From positions 434,001 through 498,000 of the forward strand of contig NZ_JACSCW010000002.1 in NCBI RefSeq assembly GCF_014333585.1: DNA of 64,000 nt. The letters run 5' to 3'. Position 1 is the stretch's first letter. Each line of letters starts with the position of its first letter. Below, in pieces: positions 33,340-41,864 of this stretch. Both the position numbers and the translations under genes were made by a program. This stretch comes from Hymenobacter sp. BT188 (GTDB taxonomy: Bacteria > Bacteroidota > Bacteroidia > Cytophagales > Hymenobacteraceae). The notes beneath the pieces are model-generated. The model saw only the letters and a list, made by a program, of their open reading frames with translations. It ran no database searches and had not been told where the DNA came from.

Positions 33340-34176
33340 TCAGGGATTGGCACCAGCGCGAGCCAATACATTCAAACGGTGCTTTAGGCCTTGATATTTA
33401 TACATATCCACTTTAACAGCGCCTACAAACATCTCAGCTTGAATAAGTACCGGAATCTTGTTGCGGTCATCGGAAAGATAAACAGAAACGCCGTCCTCTC
33501 CGCGGAAGAGCTTGTTGGGGGGCATTTTGGGTACTAACCGAATAGCGCGAATAATGCCTGCCTTGGTTTCCACGGTTTCGCGGCCTTTGTACACCACGTC
33601 CATGTTGTACACCTCATTACTGAAAAAACCCTGTACCCGAATCACTTCGCCCACCCGCCGCTTGTCGTAGTCGAGGGTACGCAGGAAGTAAAAACCGCTC
33701 ACCAGATCCTGCACATTCTCCGGTATTTTATACGTGCCCCGCTTCACAGGGTCCTTTTCTTTCTTGCGCGACTCTACGCTGGCCATATTTTTATAATGGT
33801 CAAAGTCAACGGTTTCGCGCTTGCGGTAGGTGTTCTCCTCAATATTGCGGTAGAAGCGCTGGGGGAGAATACTGGTCGTATCGATAAAGGTGCGCCAGGT
33901 GTCGCGGACACGCAGAAAAAAATCGAAAGAGCCTAGTGTGCGGCCCGTTACGGTAGCCTGGTAGCAAGGCCGGTCGTTGATGCGATGCAATGCGCTGGAG
34001 ACTTCAATGGTGGCCTCAGCTGCGTTTATTAGCCCATAATGCACTTTGTAATGCATTTTCTCGCCCTTAGTAAAGCTGGTGTTCTTAACTGTGCGCGACC
34101 CGTCTGCCGGCTGCCAGGCCAGCAGCGCCAGCAAAGGCAGCAAAAGCGGAAAAAGCAGAAACCAGCGGCGAGTCAT
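33340..34176 (-). CDS. DUF3108-family exported protein
   Basis: The 278-residue protein has signal peptide RRWFLLFPLLLPLLALLA and then a DUF3108-type domain: FTKGEKMHYKVHYGLINAAE, ATVTGRTLGSFDFFLRVRDT, VQDLVSGFYFLRTLDYDKRR, and a C-terminal DRNKIPVLIQAEMFVGAVKV. Family members are periplasmic or outer-membrane-associated with no settled function. The start at ATG 34176 was chosen over an open frame reaching 34263 because only the shorter form has a signal peptide. Confidence 0.85.
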   Translation of the reverse strand: MTRRWFLLFPLLLPLLALLAWQPADGSRTVKNTSFTKGEKMHYKVHYGLINAAEATIEVSSALHRINDRPCYQATVTGRTLGSFDFFLRVRDTWRTFIDTTSILPQRFYRNIEENTYRKRETVDFDHYKNMASVESRKKEKDPVKRGTYKIPENVQDLVSGFYFLRTLDYDKRRVGEVIRVQGFFSNEVYNMDVVYKGRETVETKAGIIRAIRLVPKMPPNKLFRGEDGVSVYLSDDRNKIPVLIQAEMFVGAVKVDMYKYQGLKHRLNVLARAGANP

Positions 34177-34364
34177 GAAAGGCAAACCAAAAAGTGATTC
34201 AGCTGACACTAAGTCAAATGAAATGCCAGCAAATATATCCCTAACCCTGCGAACGACCGGCAAGATAGGACTAAGCGAAACGTCAACGCTTAAAAACGAG
34301 TTGCACGCCGATGTGGATTGCAGTTTGCACTCAACGGCTTAAGGACGCAGCTATATTGCTGAAT

Positions 34365-34400
34365 AAAAAGCCCCCCAGAAATCATCTGGGAGGCTTTATT
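34365..34400. terminator. G6-type terminator of recA
   Basis: AAAAAGCCCCCCAG, short loop, CTGGGAGGCTTTATT. Read on the minus strand the tail after the G6 arm is T-rich, which suits recA. Confidence 0.85.
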
Positions 34401-34423
34401 TGAATTACAAAAACGCAGAAAGA

Positions 34424-35503
34424 TTAATCGTCGTCTTCGTCAATCGACTCATCGGTAGGAATGGCAGCCAGCGCAGCCGCAGGCTCGCCCTTCACCATTG
34501 CCCGAATCTTTGCTTCAATCTCGTCAGCTAGCTCAGGATTGTCGTGCAGAATGGTTTTCACACCCTCACGGCCCTGACCCAAACGGTCGCCGTTGTAGCT
34601 GAACCAAGAGCCCGACTTTGCGATAATGTTCATATCAACGCCCAAATCGAGAATCTCGCCGACTTTGGAAATACCCTCGCCATAGATGATGTCGAACTCA
34701 ACTACTTTGAATGGCGGTGCTACTTTGTTCTTCACCACCTTCACTTTCGTGCGGTTGCCGGTCACGTTGTCCTTGTCTTCCTTGATCTGACCAATACGGC
34801 GAATATCAAGCCGAACAGATGCGTAGAACTTCAGTGCGTTACCACCAGTAGTTGTTTCGGGCGAACCGAACATAACCCCGATTTTCTCGCGAAGCTGGTT
34901 GATGAAAATGCAGCAGCAGCCGGTTTTGTTGATAGTGCCGGTGAGCTTCCGTAGGGCCTGGCTCATCAAGCGGGCGTGCAAGCCTACTTTCGAGTCGCCC
35001 ATGTCGCCTTCCAGTTCACCTTTCGGCACAAGTGCAGCTACGGAGTCAATAACGATGATATCGATGGCACCGCTGGAAATCAGCTGGTCAGCAATTTCAA
35101 GGGCTTGCTCACCGTTGTCGGGCTGCGAGATAAGCAGGTTTTCGGTGTCGATGCCTAGTTTCTCGGCATAGCTACGGTCGAAGGCGTGCTCGGCGTCGAT
35201 GAAAGCAGCCATGCCGCCTTTCTTCTGAGCTTCGGCAATGCAGTGCAGCGTAAGCGTAGTTTTACCGCTCGACTCAGGACCGTAAATCTCTACGACCCGG
35301 CCCCGGGGCAGACCACCGATGCCGAGGGCAATGTCCAGCCCGAGCGAGCCGGTACTGATAGCAGGAATATCAACGACTTTGTTGTCGCTCAATTTCATGA
35401 CAGTGCCTTTGCCGTAGTTCTTGTCGAGCTTGTCCAGCGTAAGCTGAAGAGCTTTCATTTTCTCGGCGTTGGCGTTGACAACTTTGTCAGTGGATGCAGC
35501 CAT
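34424..35503 (-). CDS. recA: Recombinase RecA
   Basis: 359 residues. Walker A is [14 protein letters not shown], Walker [16 protein letters not shown], with [32 protein letters not shown] and [17 protein letters not shown]. RecA promotes strand exchange in repair and controls LexA-type SOS responses. The 190 bases upstream show no clear SOS box, although box sequences in Bacteroidetes vary. It has its own terminator and faces a divergent outer-membrane protein gene. Confidence 0.98.
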   Translation of the reverse strand: MAASTDKVVNANAEKMKALQLTLDKLDKNYGKGTVMKLSDNKVVDIPAISTGSLGLDIALGIGGLPRGRVVEIYGPESSGKTTLTLHCIAEAQKKGGMAAFIDAEHAFDRSYAEKLGIDTENLLISQPDNGEQALEIADQLISSGAIDIIVIDSVAALVPKGELEGDMGDSKVGLHARLMSQALRKLTGTINKTGCCCIFINQLREKIGVMFGSPETTTGGNALKFYASVRLDIRRIGQIKEDKDNVTGNRTKVKVVKNKVAPPFKVVEFDIIYGEGISKVGEILDLGVDMNIIAKSGSWFSYNGDRLGQGREGVKTILHDNPELADEIEAKIRAMVKGEPAAALAAIPTDESIDEDDD

Positions 35504-35692
35504 TAGAATGGGGTTGGGGTATAAATGCTTAGGTTTGGTGAAATTAGGCTTTTTAGGCCGTTTTTACAAGTTGAAAGGCCGCTTTCTAGGTGTCAGTTAA
35601 GGCTGTTCTAGGTCGGCTGTGGGTAACATAGGTAAGCTATATTTTGTGCCCGCAATGCTAAAAATATTTGCTGATTCTGGGAAAAATAAATA

Positions 35693-36886
35693 ATGCTAAA
35701 ATTTTTGTCAAAGGTAGTCATTGATACCCAGATCAAACCGGTTTTTTGGCGAGCAGTTGGCCTGCTTTTTAGTTTATTGCTAAGCAGCTTTCCGGTCGCT
35801 GCCCAGCTCGATAATCACGCCTTTCAATACTCGTTGCCGATCAAGCCAGAGTATGAAGGCCAGCTTCGAGTAGCTGTGCAGGGCTTCCTGTTTACGAAGG
35901 ATAACGAGTATTTCAACAAAATAGACGAGGGCCGAACATATTATGGAACGCAGTTAGCTCCACGTCTCGTGTATTTTCCTAGTGCTAACATCCGCTTGGA
36001 AGCCGGCATCTTTCTGTATAAAGACTACGGCACTTCACGCCTGCGGCAGGTGCGGCCCATGTTTACGGCCAAGTACCAAAATGGCCCCCACAGCTTTCTA
36101 TTCGGAAATATTGAAGGGCATTTGCAGCACAACTACATTGAGCCGCTGTTTGATTTTGAGCGTGTGATGACCAACCGGCTAGAAGAGGGCATGCAGTACA
36201 AGCTCCAGACCGACCGCGTAAAGCTCGACGCCTGGGTTGACTGGCAGCGGCAGCAGTACCGATTCAGCAACTTTCAGGAGCAGGTAGCCGGCGGCCTCAC
36301 TTCCGAAGTCACGGCGTATCAGGACTCGGCGGGCTGGCGGCTGGGCGTTGTGCCGCTGCAGTTTCTGGCAATGCACCGTGGGGGGCAAATTGACACGATT
36401 GCCACTCCTTTACAAACCTTGTTCAACTTCGCTACCGGCCTGCGCGTGCGGCGTAAGCTGTCCGCCACTGGCTTTGTGCATGCAGTACATTTTGATGGTT
36501 ACTTCACGCGCTATACCGACTACTCTTTCACGGAAGTATTGCCTTACGATAAGGGAAATGGTCTGTATCTGAATGCGGGGGTGAATACGCGACTCTCCAA
36601 TATTATGGTCAGCTATTGGTCGGGAAATGGTTTTATCTCGCCCCAGGGCGGCCGGCTATACCAGTCTATTTCCAGCACCGTCAACAACGCCGACTTCACC
36701 CAGCGTCGCCGCGAATTGCTCATTCTACGCATGTTCAGCGATTTTCACCTGCCCGGCAACATCCTGCTGACAACCCGCTTTGAGCCTTTTTATGACTTTA
36801 ACCGCCGGCAGATAGAGTTTTCCTTCGGAACGTACCTGAACTTCAATCAGGAGTTTTTTCTGACCAAGCTACGGCGGGCAGACTAA
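35693..36886 (+). CDS. Predicted outer-membrane beta-barrel protein
   Basis: The 397-residue protein has a signal peptide (LLFSLLLSSFPVAAQ) and a long series of amphipathic strands with aromatic belts, for example RLEAGIFLYKDYGTSRLRQV, YQNGPHSFLFGNIEGHLQHN, LQTDRVKLDAWVDWQRQQYR and the final IEFSFGTYLNFNQEFFLTKL. It is close to Bacteroidetes outer-membrane barrels without assigned cargo. ATG 35693 precedes a slightly long n-region (MLKFLSKVVIDTQIKPVFWR); a later start is possible. Divergent from recA. Confidence 0.7.
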   Translation: MLKFLSKVVIDTQIKPVFWRAVGLLFSLLLSSFPVAAQLDNHAFQYSLPIKPEYEGQLRVAVQGFLFTKDNEYFNKIDEGRTYYGTQLAPRLVYFPSANIRLEAGIFLYKDYGTSRLRQVRPMFTAKYQNGPHSFLFGNIEGHLQHNYIEPLFDFERVMTNRLEEGMQYKLQTDRVKLDAWVDWQRQQYRFSNFQEQVAGGLTSEVTAYQDSAGWRLGVVPLQFLAMHRGGQIDTIATPLQTLFNFATGLRVRRKLSATGFVHAVHFDGYFTRYTDYSFTEVLPYDKGNGLYLNAGVNTRLSNIMVSYWSGNGFISPQGGRLYQSISSTVNNADFTQRRRELLILRMFSDFHLPGNILLTTRFEPFYDFNRRQIEFSFGTYLNFNQEFFLTKLRRAD

Positions 36887-36921
36887 TGTAAGCGAAGGCT
36901 TTTTTGCCTCAAAGAAGCGTA

Positions 36922-37500
36922 TCAGGGCCGGTTAAGCGCGAAATAGAGAATATCGGACCCCTTCTCTGATTTCCGGGGAGACCATAAACGCGGTTGTGGT
37001 GGCACTAGCTGAAAGCCATTCGCGACCGCGACCGCACAGCTGCGCGGGTTATCGACCCGGCAACGGATAATCAGGCGGTCGGCGTTGATAATGGAGCTAA
37101 AGCCTAGCTGTACGGCCGCTGTTAGCGCCTCACGAGCGTAACCATGACCTTCGGCTTCTGAAGCAAGGTAGTAGCCAATTTCGGCCGTAATAATGCGGGC
37201 CCAAGTAGGCTTCAGACTGATGTCGCCTAAATATTGCCCCCCAGCCGTGCCCCAAATGCCCAGCACGAACATCCGCTTGGTGTGCCAATCCAGATCGAAG
37301 GACTCTAAGATGCGGCCAGCATCGGCAGAAGTTTGAACGGCGGCCAAGCGGGCCGGAAACGCTTCCTGAAGCCTAGCACGATCCTTTTCAAGAACCGCGA
37401 AAAATGCTGCCTCGTCGGATGGCACGTAGGGCCGCAGAGTGAGGCGGGGCGTGAGCAAAGGCAAGCGAGCCGGTGAAAGGGGCTGATCGGCGGGGTACAT
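36922..37500 (-). CDS. GNAT-family N-acetyltransferase (RimJ/RimL-like)
   Basis: 192 residues. The GNAT fold is visible as TPRLTLRPYVPSDEAAFFAV (N-terminal strand), GDISLKPTWARIITAEIGYY, and the acetyl-CoA pyrophosphate loop SEAEGHGYAREALTAAVQLG, followed by IIRCRVDNPRSCAVAVANGF. This is typical of RimJ/RimL-like enzymes that acetylate protein N-termini or small amines; the substrate is unknown. The start is ATG 37500 (MYPADQPLS); the upstream 22 codons look non-coding. Confidence 0.85.
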   Translation of the reverse strand: MYPADQPLSPARLPLLTPRLTLRPYVPSDEAAFFAVLEKDRARLQEAFPARLAAVQTSADAGRILESFDLDWHTKRMFVLGIWGTAGGQYLGDISLKPTWARIITAEIGYYLASEAEGHGYAREALTAAVQLGFSSIINADRLIIRCRVDNPRSCAVAVANGFQLVPPQPRLWSPRKSEKGSDILYFALNRP

Positions 37501-37671
37501 AATTTGGCGCAAGCAACAAGCTACCCTACGCGCAAACCAAACTCTGGGATGATAGAAGCAGGGCAATAGTAACTCTGGGGGGCAAATACCGTTTGTTTTA
37601 ATCAGCTATCAATCAATGAGAAGGGGTTTTTCTTCATCATCAAACCTATTATCAACCTAACACTAACTGCT

Positions 37672-38556
37672 ATGAAAAGAAGGTTGGAAGGCAAAGTTGC
37701 TATTGTAACTGGCGGCGGTACTGGCATTGGCGAAGCTATCAGCAAACGATTTGCGCAAGAAGGCGCGGCCGTAGTGGTCGTGGGCCTCGATACGGACCCC
37801 GTGCGCGAAGTAGTAGACGAAATTCAAGCTCGTGGCGGTCGCGCCATCGGCTTCCTGGGCGATATTTCCTGGCAGGAAGCGGCCGAAGAATGCGTGAAAC
37901 TAGCGATACATGACTTCGGCAAGCTGGATATTCTGATCAATAATGCCGGCGTGTTTCCCGCCACCTCAACTATCGATAAGTATCCGATAGAGGCGTTTGA
38001 GTACATGATTAAGCACAATGTGTACTCCAACTTCATGATGACCCGCGCGGCCATTCCTTACTTGCAGAAAACGCGCGGCAATATAGTATCGGCTGGCTCA
38101 GAAGCAGGGCATATGGGTATTCCCCAAAACTCACCGTATGGCGGCACCAAAGGCTTCGTGCACGCTTTCCAGCGCGGCGTAGCCGTGGAGCAGGCCAAGT
38201 TCGGGGTGCGGTCTAATATTGTGGGTCCTGGCCCTATCGACACGGCCTGGACGCACAAGGAAACCGGCCCGATGACTGCCAAAATGGAAAAGCAAACAGT
38301 GCAGGGCGTACCAATGGGCCGCCGCGGCACGCCGGAAGAAGTAGCCAACGTCTACTTGTTCCTAGCCTCCGATGAAGCCAGCTACGTAACCGGTGCGACG
38401 TATTTCGTGGATGGCGGCGTAACACTCTCTAAAGGTCCGCACGGCGATGAAGTGCCCAGCAAGCTTCGCCAAGAGCCAGCTAACGACCTCAACCTTCAAC
38501 ACGAGCGCGACGGCCATACGAAGGTGAAATCTGAGTATAAAGCAACAATGAGCTAA
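37672..38556 (+). CDS. Short-chain dehydrogenase/reductase
   Basis: A classical SDR of 294 residues. The cofactor loop is TGGGTGIGEA near residue 14, the NNAG motif is ILINNAGVFPA, and the active-site Tyr and Lys are in SPYGGTKGF. The catalytic Ser is in NIVSAGSEAG. A C-terminal extension of about 40 polar residues (PHGDEVPSKLRQEPAND onward) goes beyond the usual length. The loop and VVVGLDTD suggest NAD rather than NADP, since an Asp follows the second strand. Substrate unknown. Single gene, with its own terminator. Confidence 0.9.
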   Translation: MKRRLEGKVAIVTGGGTGIGEAISKRFAQEGAAVVVVGLDTDPVREVVDEIQARGGRAIGFLGDISWQEAAEECVKLAIHDFGKLDILINNAGVFPATSTIDKYPIEAFEYMIKHNVYSNFMMTRAAIPYLQKTRGNIVSAGSEAGHMGIPQNSPYGGTKGFVHAFQRGVAVEQAKFGVRSNIVGPGPIDTAWTHKETGPMTAKMEKQTVQGVPMGRRGTPEEVANVYLFLASDEASYVTGATYFVDGGVTLSKGPHGDEVPSKLRQEPANDLNLQHERDGHTKVKSEYKATMS

Positions 38557-38574
38557 TACTTCTTTTGCCTTAAC

Positions 38575-38611
38575 AAAAAAGCCCCCCAGAGTCAATCTGG
38601 GGGGCTTTTTT
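38575..38611. terminator. G6-type bidirectional terminator
   Basis: AAAAAAGCCCCCCAGA, loop, TCTGGGGGGCTTTTTT. It lies between the SDR gene and the convergent 138-residue gene. Confidence 0.92.
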
Positions 38612-38628
38612 GTTCGTGAGCAATCTGT

Positions 38629-39045
38629 TTATGGATGCTTATACTGCAAAGGACTTCCTAGTGCTTGCTGAATGCGCATTACGTTTACCTGACGGGCAGC
38701 CTCGTTGAAAAACTCCAAACGGCGAATCAGCATTTCTTTCACCAGCATACGTCCTTCTGGGGTGCGCATTACGGCTTTTTTGTCATCAAGAATGCGTTGC
38801 ATGATGGCTTCAGTTTCGGCTTCACGCTGTACATACTGGTCACGAAACTCAGCTAGGCGAGCCAAGCCGTCGGAAGTCAAGCGGAATTGAGCGCCGCCCT
38901 GGTTCAATACTTCGCAGAGTACATATACTTCCAGCGGCAGGGAGGTTGCCAGCGTGGTGGTGCGCAAATCGAGGCCCGCCTGCAAGGCATCCAGAATAAT
39001 AGCAATGTTGCGCTCGAATTGCTGGTAATAACCGGAAGCTTCCAT
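38629..39045 (-). CDS. Conserved hypothetical helical protein
   Basis: 138 residues, mostly alpha-helical: YQQFERNIAIILDALQAGLD, LPLEVYVLCEVLNQGGAQFR, LAEFRDQYVQREAETEAIMQ and RRLEFFNEAARQVNVMRIQQ. No signal peptide and no recognised domain. It lies 83 bases downstream of the MoxR ATPase gene in the same direction and may be co-transcribed. No function proposed. Confidence 0.65.
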   Translation of the reverse strand: MEASGYYQQFERNIAIILDALQAGLDLRTTTLATSLPLEVYVLCEVLNQGGAQFRLTSDGLARLAEFRDQYVQREAETEAIMQRILDDKKAVMRTPEGRMLVKEMLIRRLEFFNEAARQVNVMRIQQALGSPLQYKHP

Positions 39046-39127
39046 CCTTGAAAAATTGGGCGTTAAATGTTGAATGCGAAAGGGAATAGAAATTACAAAT
39101 CTAGGCTCTATTCAAGCTTTCAGCGCA

Positions 39128-40093
39128 CTAGAGTAATTCTTTTACAATCTGCTCTACTGAAATTCCTTCGGCTTCGGCTTTAAAATTACGCACCAAGCGA
39201 TGGCGCAGAATAGGCAGCGCCACGGCTTTCACGTCCTCAATGTCAGGCGAGTACTTGCCGTTGAGCAAGGCGTTACATTTGGCTCCCACAATAAGATGTT
39301 GTGAAGCCCGCGGTCCAGCTCCCCACTCCAGCAACTGCGTAGCCCGGGCGGCGCCCCGATCCGTGTTTGGACGGGTTTTGTGCACTAGATTAACGGCGTA
39401 CTCTACTACATTATCGGCCACGGGTACACGGCGCACCAAGTGCTGAAACGCCTGGATATCATCGCCGTGTAATATTTTGCTTACCGTAGGACGATGATCG
39501 GAAGTCGTGTTTTTCACGATTTGCAACTCGGCATCGTAGCTAGGGTAGCCGAGCTGAATATTGAACATGAAGCGGTCGAGCTGGGCTTCGGGTAGGGGAT
39601 AGGTGCCTTCCTGCTCAATGGGGTTTTGGGTGGCCAACACAAAGAAAGGCCGCTCCAATGGGTAGCGCTGCCCCGCCACGGTTACAGAATATTCCTGCAT
39701 GCTTTCCAGCAAAGCCGCTTGTGTCTTGGGTGGCGTCCGGTTAATCTCGTCCGCCAGCACGATGTTGGCAAACACGGGGCCTTTTACAAAGTGAAAATCG
39801 CGCTGCTGATTCATCGTTTCCGAGCCCACAATGTCGGAAGGCATCAGGTCAGGAGTGAACTGAATGCGGTTGAACGACAGATCCAGGGAGTCGGCAATTG
39901 TTTGGATGAGTAATGTCTTGGCTAGGCCCGGCACTCCTACCAATAAGCAATGCCCCTGCGAAAATACGGCCGTCAGCACCAGGCGAACTACCTCGTCTTG
40001 CCCAATGATAATTTTACCGATTTCCTGCCGCAAGGCTTGGTAAGACTGAGCCAACGCATCAGCAGCTTCTTTATCGGAAGAGAAATTTCGCAT
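39128..40093 (-). CDS. MoxR-family AAA+ ATPase
   Basis: 321 residues. Walker A is LVGVPGLAKTLLIQT, Walker B IVLADEINRTPPKTQAALLE, sensor 1 FVLATQNPIEQEGTYPLPEA, followed by the C-terminal lid (LEWGAGPRASQHLIVGAKCN). MoxR ATPases act as chaperones that help insert metal or assemble partner proteins, usually with DUF58 and VWA-domain genes alongside. Here such partners are absent; the upstream neighbour is a periplasmic PPIase gene. Confidence 0.93.
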   Translation of the reverse strand: MRNFSSDKEAADALAQSYQALRQEIGKIIIGQDEVVRLVLTAVFSQGHCLLVGVPGLAKTLLIQTIADSLDLSFNRIQFTPDLMPSDIVGSETMNQQRDFHFVKGPVFANIVLADEINRTPPKTQAALLESMQEYSVTVAGQRYPLERPFFVLATQNPIEQEGTYPLPEAQLDRFMFNIQLGYPSYDAELQIVKNTTSDHRPTVSKILHGDDIQAFQHLVRRVPVADNVVEYAVNLVHKTRPNTDRGAARATQLLEWGAGPRASQHLIVGAKCNALLNGKYSPDIEDVKAVALPILRHRLVRNFKAEAEGISVEQIVKELL

Positions 40094-40112
40094 GTAAGGG
40101 GGGAGCTAGAAA

Positions 40113-40180
40113 CCAAGAGCTAGGAGTGAGAAGCCGGAAACACACTGGTAGGTGTTCCTCTCCTCTCACTCCTAGCTCCT
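40113..40180. repeat. Palindrome related to the one at 28566-28671
   Basis: GAGCTAGGAGTGAGA and its reverse complement flank a 26-base loop that folds again (GGAAaCAC/GTGTTCC). The arm core AGCTAGGAG is shared with the rpsB-tsf palindrome. It lies between the MoxR and PPIase genes. Confidence 0.65.
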
Positions 40181-40185
40181 AAAAG

Positions 40186-41574
40186 TTAATTAACTGCATT
40201 AAGCAGCTTACAGTCAGCGTACTGCGGATCTACTTCGATATAGACGTCGCCGCGGTTCTTCTTAAACCACTCATCCAGCGCCTTGTTTTTCTTTTCGTTG
40301 AGAGCAGCGGCGGCTATTTTCTGGTAGTCGTCCTGTAGGTTGGCTTGGTGGGGCGGATTGTTCGATTTCAGCCACAGAATACGCATAGCGTCCTTTCCGT
40401 CGTCGGTGCGGTAAGGCATGGGAGGCGTGATGCTGCCCACTTTCATAGTATCAATGGTGAAGAAAATGGCCGGATCGATCTTATCTAGTGGCAAGTAGTT
40501 GCTCCGGTCTTGTGGGTTCTGAATCAGGCCGCCGTTGCCGCTGGTGTTTTTGTCGTCGGAGAAATCTTTGGCAGCTTTGGCAAACGTGATACTGTCGGCC
40601 AAAATGCGCTTGCGGATTTTGCTGAGTTGCACGGCCGCCTCACTCACGTCGGAGGTACCGGTAGCTGGCTTCAGCAGAATGTGACGGGTGCTGAAAGTCT
40701 CACCTTTGCGCTCGATGAGCTGGATAAGATGAAAGCCAAACTGCGACTCTACAATGGGTGACAATTGGCCAGGCTCCAAGCGTAAAGCGGCGGCCTCGTA
40801 CTCGGGTACCAACTCACGACGCTTAAAAAAGCCTAAGTAGCCACCTTGCGCCGCGGAGCCAGGATCTTGGGAAAACTCCTTAGCAAGCTTCTCAAAGTCT
40901 TCACCTGCTATGATGCGCGCCCGAATCTCATTGAGCTTCGCCTGTGTTTCCTGCTTGGCCTTCTGGTTAACTTGGGCAAACTTAATAATCTGGCCTACTT
41001 CTACTTCGGTGGAATAGTAAGGCAAGCTGTCCTTTGGAATGCGGTTGAAAAACTGCTTTACCTCGCGAGGTGTAACCGTTACTTTACCGGCAATCTCTTC
41101 CTGCATCTTCTGCTGAATGAGCTGCTCCTTCACTTGTGGCCGCAAGTCGTCCTTAAGCTGCTTAATGGGCTTTTTGTAATACTCTTCCAGCTTCTGCTCC
41201 GACCCAATTTGCTGTACGAAGTAGGCCATACGCCGGTCGAGCTCACCTCTTACTTGGTCATCTTCCACCACCACGGAGTCAACCTCGGCTTTTGCCAGCA
41301 TGAGCTTATTTAGCACAATGCTTTCCAAAATCTGGCACTTCACATTAGGAGGCAATGGCTTGCCCTCAGCGCGCGATAGTTCCTGCTGATAAATATTTTC
41401 GAGGTCGGAGCGCAGGACAATCTGATTGTCCAGCTTCACGATAATGGCGTCCACGGTTTGGCGACCTACGGGCCGGGCCACGCCTAGCTGAGCCAAACCA
41501 GTGCTAACCGCACCCACTAGCAAGCCACCGCTCAACAGCGCTACACGAGCCGCCGTACGAAATAATTGAGTCAT
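40186..41574 (-). CDS. SurA-like periplasmic peptidyl-prolyl isomerase
   Basis: 462 residues with signal peptide VALLSGGLLVGAVSTGLAQ. The N-terminal SurA-type chaperone region is at about 40-175 (DAIIVKLDNQIVLRSDLENI). Two parvulin/PpiC domains follow: about 185-280 (VEVGQIIKFAQ, AKEFSQDPGSAAQGGYLGFF, VESQFGFHLIQLIERKG) and about 290-390 (FSTRHILLKPATGTSD, KDFSDDKNTSGNGGLI). The second domain is more divergent. It assists folding of outer-membrane proteins in the periplasm. Another PPIase gene lies upstream, so the two are probably functionally related. Confidence 0.92.
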   Translation of the reverse strand: MTQLFRTAARVALLSGGLLVGAVSTGLAQLGVARPVGRQTVDAIIVKLDNQIVLRSDLENIYQQELSRAEGKPLPPNVKCQILESIVLNKLMLAKAEVDSVVVEDDQVRGELDRRMAYFVQQIGSEQKLEEYYKKPIKQLKDDLRPQVKEQLIQQKMQEEIAGKVTVTPREVKQFFNRIPKDSLPYYSTEVEVGQIIKFAQVNQKAKQETQAKLNEIRARIIAGEDFEKLAKEFSQDPGSAAQGGYLGFFKRRELVPEYEAAALRLEPGQLSPIVESQFGFHLIQLIERKGETFSTRHILLKPATGTSDVSEAAVQLSKIRKRILADSITFAKAAKDFSDDKNTSGNGGLIQNPQDRSNYLPLDKIDPAIFFTIDTMKVGSITPPMPYRTDDGKDAMRILWLKSNNPPHQANLQDDYQKIAAAALNEKKNKALDEWFKKNRGDVYIEVDPQYADCKLLNAVN

Positions 41575-41795
41575 GTAATTCAGAAAATAAGAGGCTGAAA
41601 AGCAAAGAATATTCAGCCCACCGGCTACCGAAACGCGAAAAGCCGCCGGTAAATTTCAACATAAATCCCTTCTCCGGCAAAAAGCTGGATTTGAGGCCCG
41701 AAAAGAGCGTTTCGGAGTAAAGAGACCGGGTTGCTAGCTAACGTTGCGTGGACCACCAACTTTTAGCGGGCAGCACCGAGCTGGCGGTAGGAATG

Positions 41796-41848
41796 AAAAA
41801 GCCCCCCAGAAACAGCAGCCTTCGCTAGACTCTCTGGGGGGCTTTTTT
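41796..41848. terminator. G6-type terminator downstream of the large PPIase gene
   Basis: AAAAAGCCCCCCAGA, an 18-25 base loop, TCTGGGGGGCTTTTTT. The loop is longer than in other copies. Confidence 0.85.
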
Positions 41849-41864
41849 CGGAAGCTGAAGCAGC

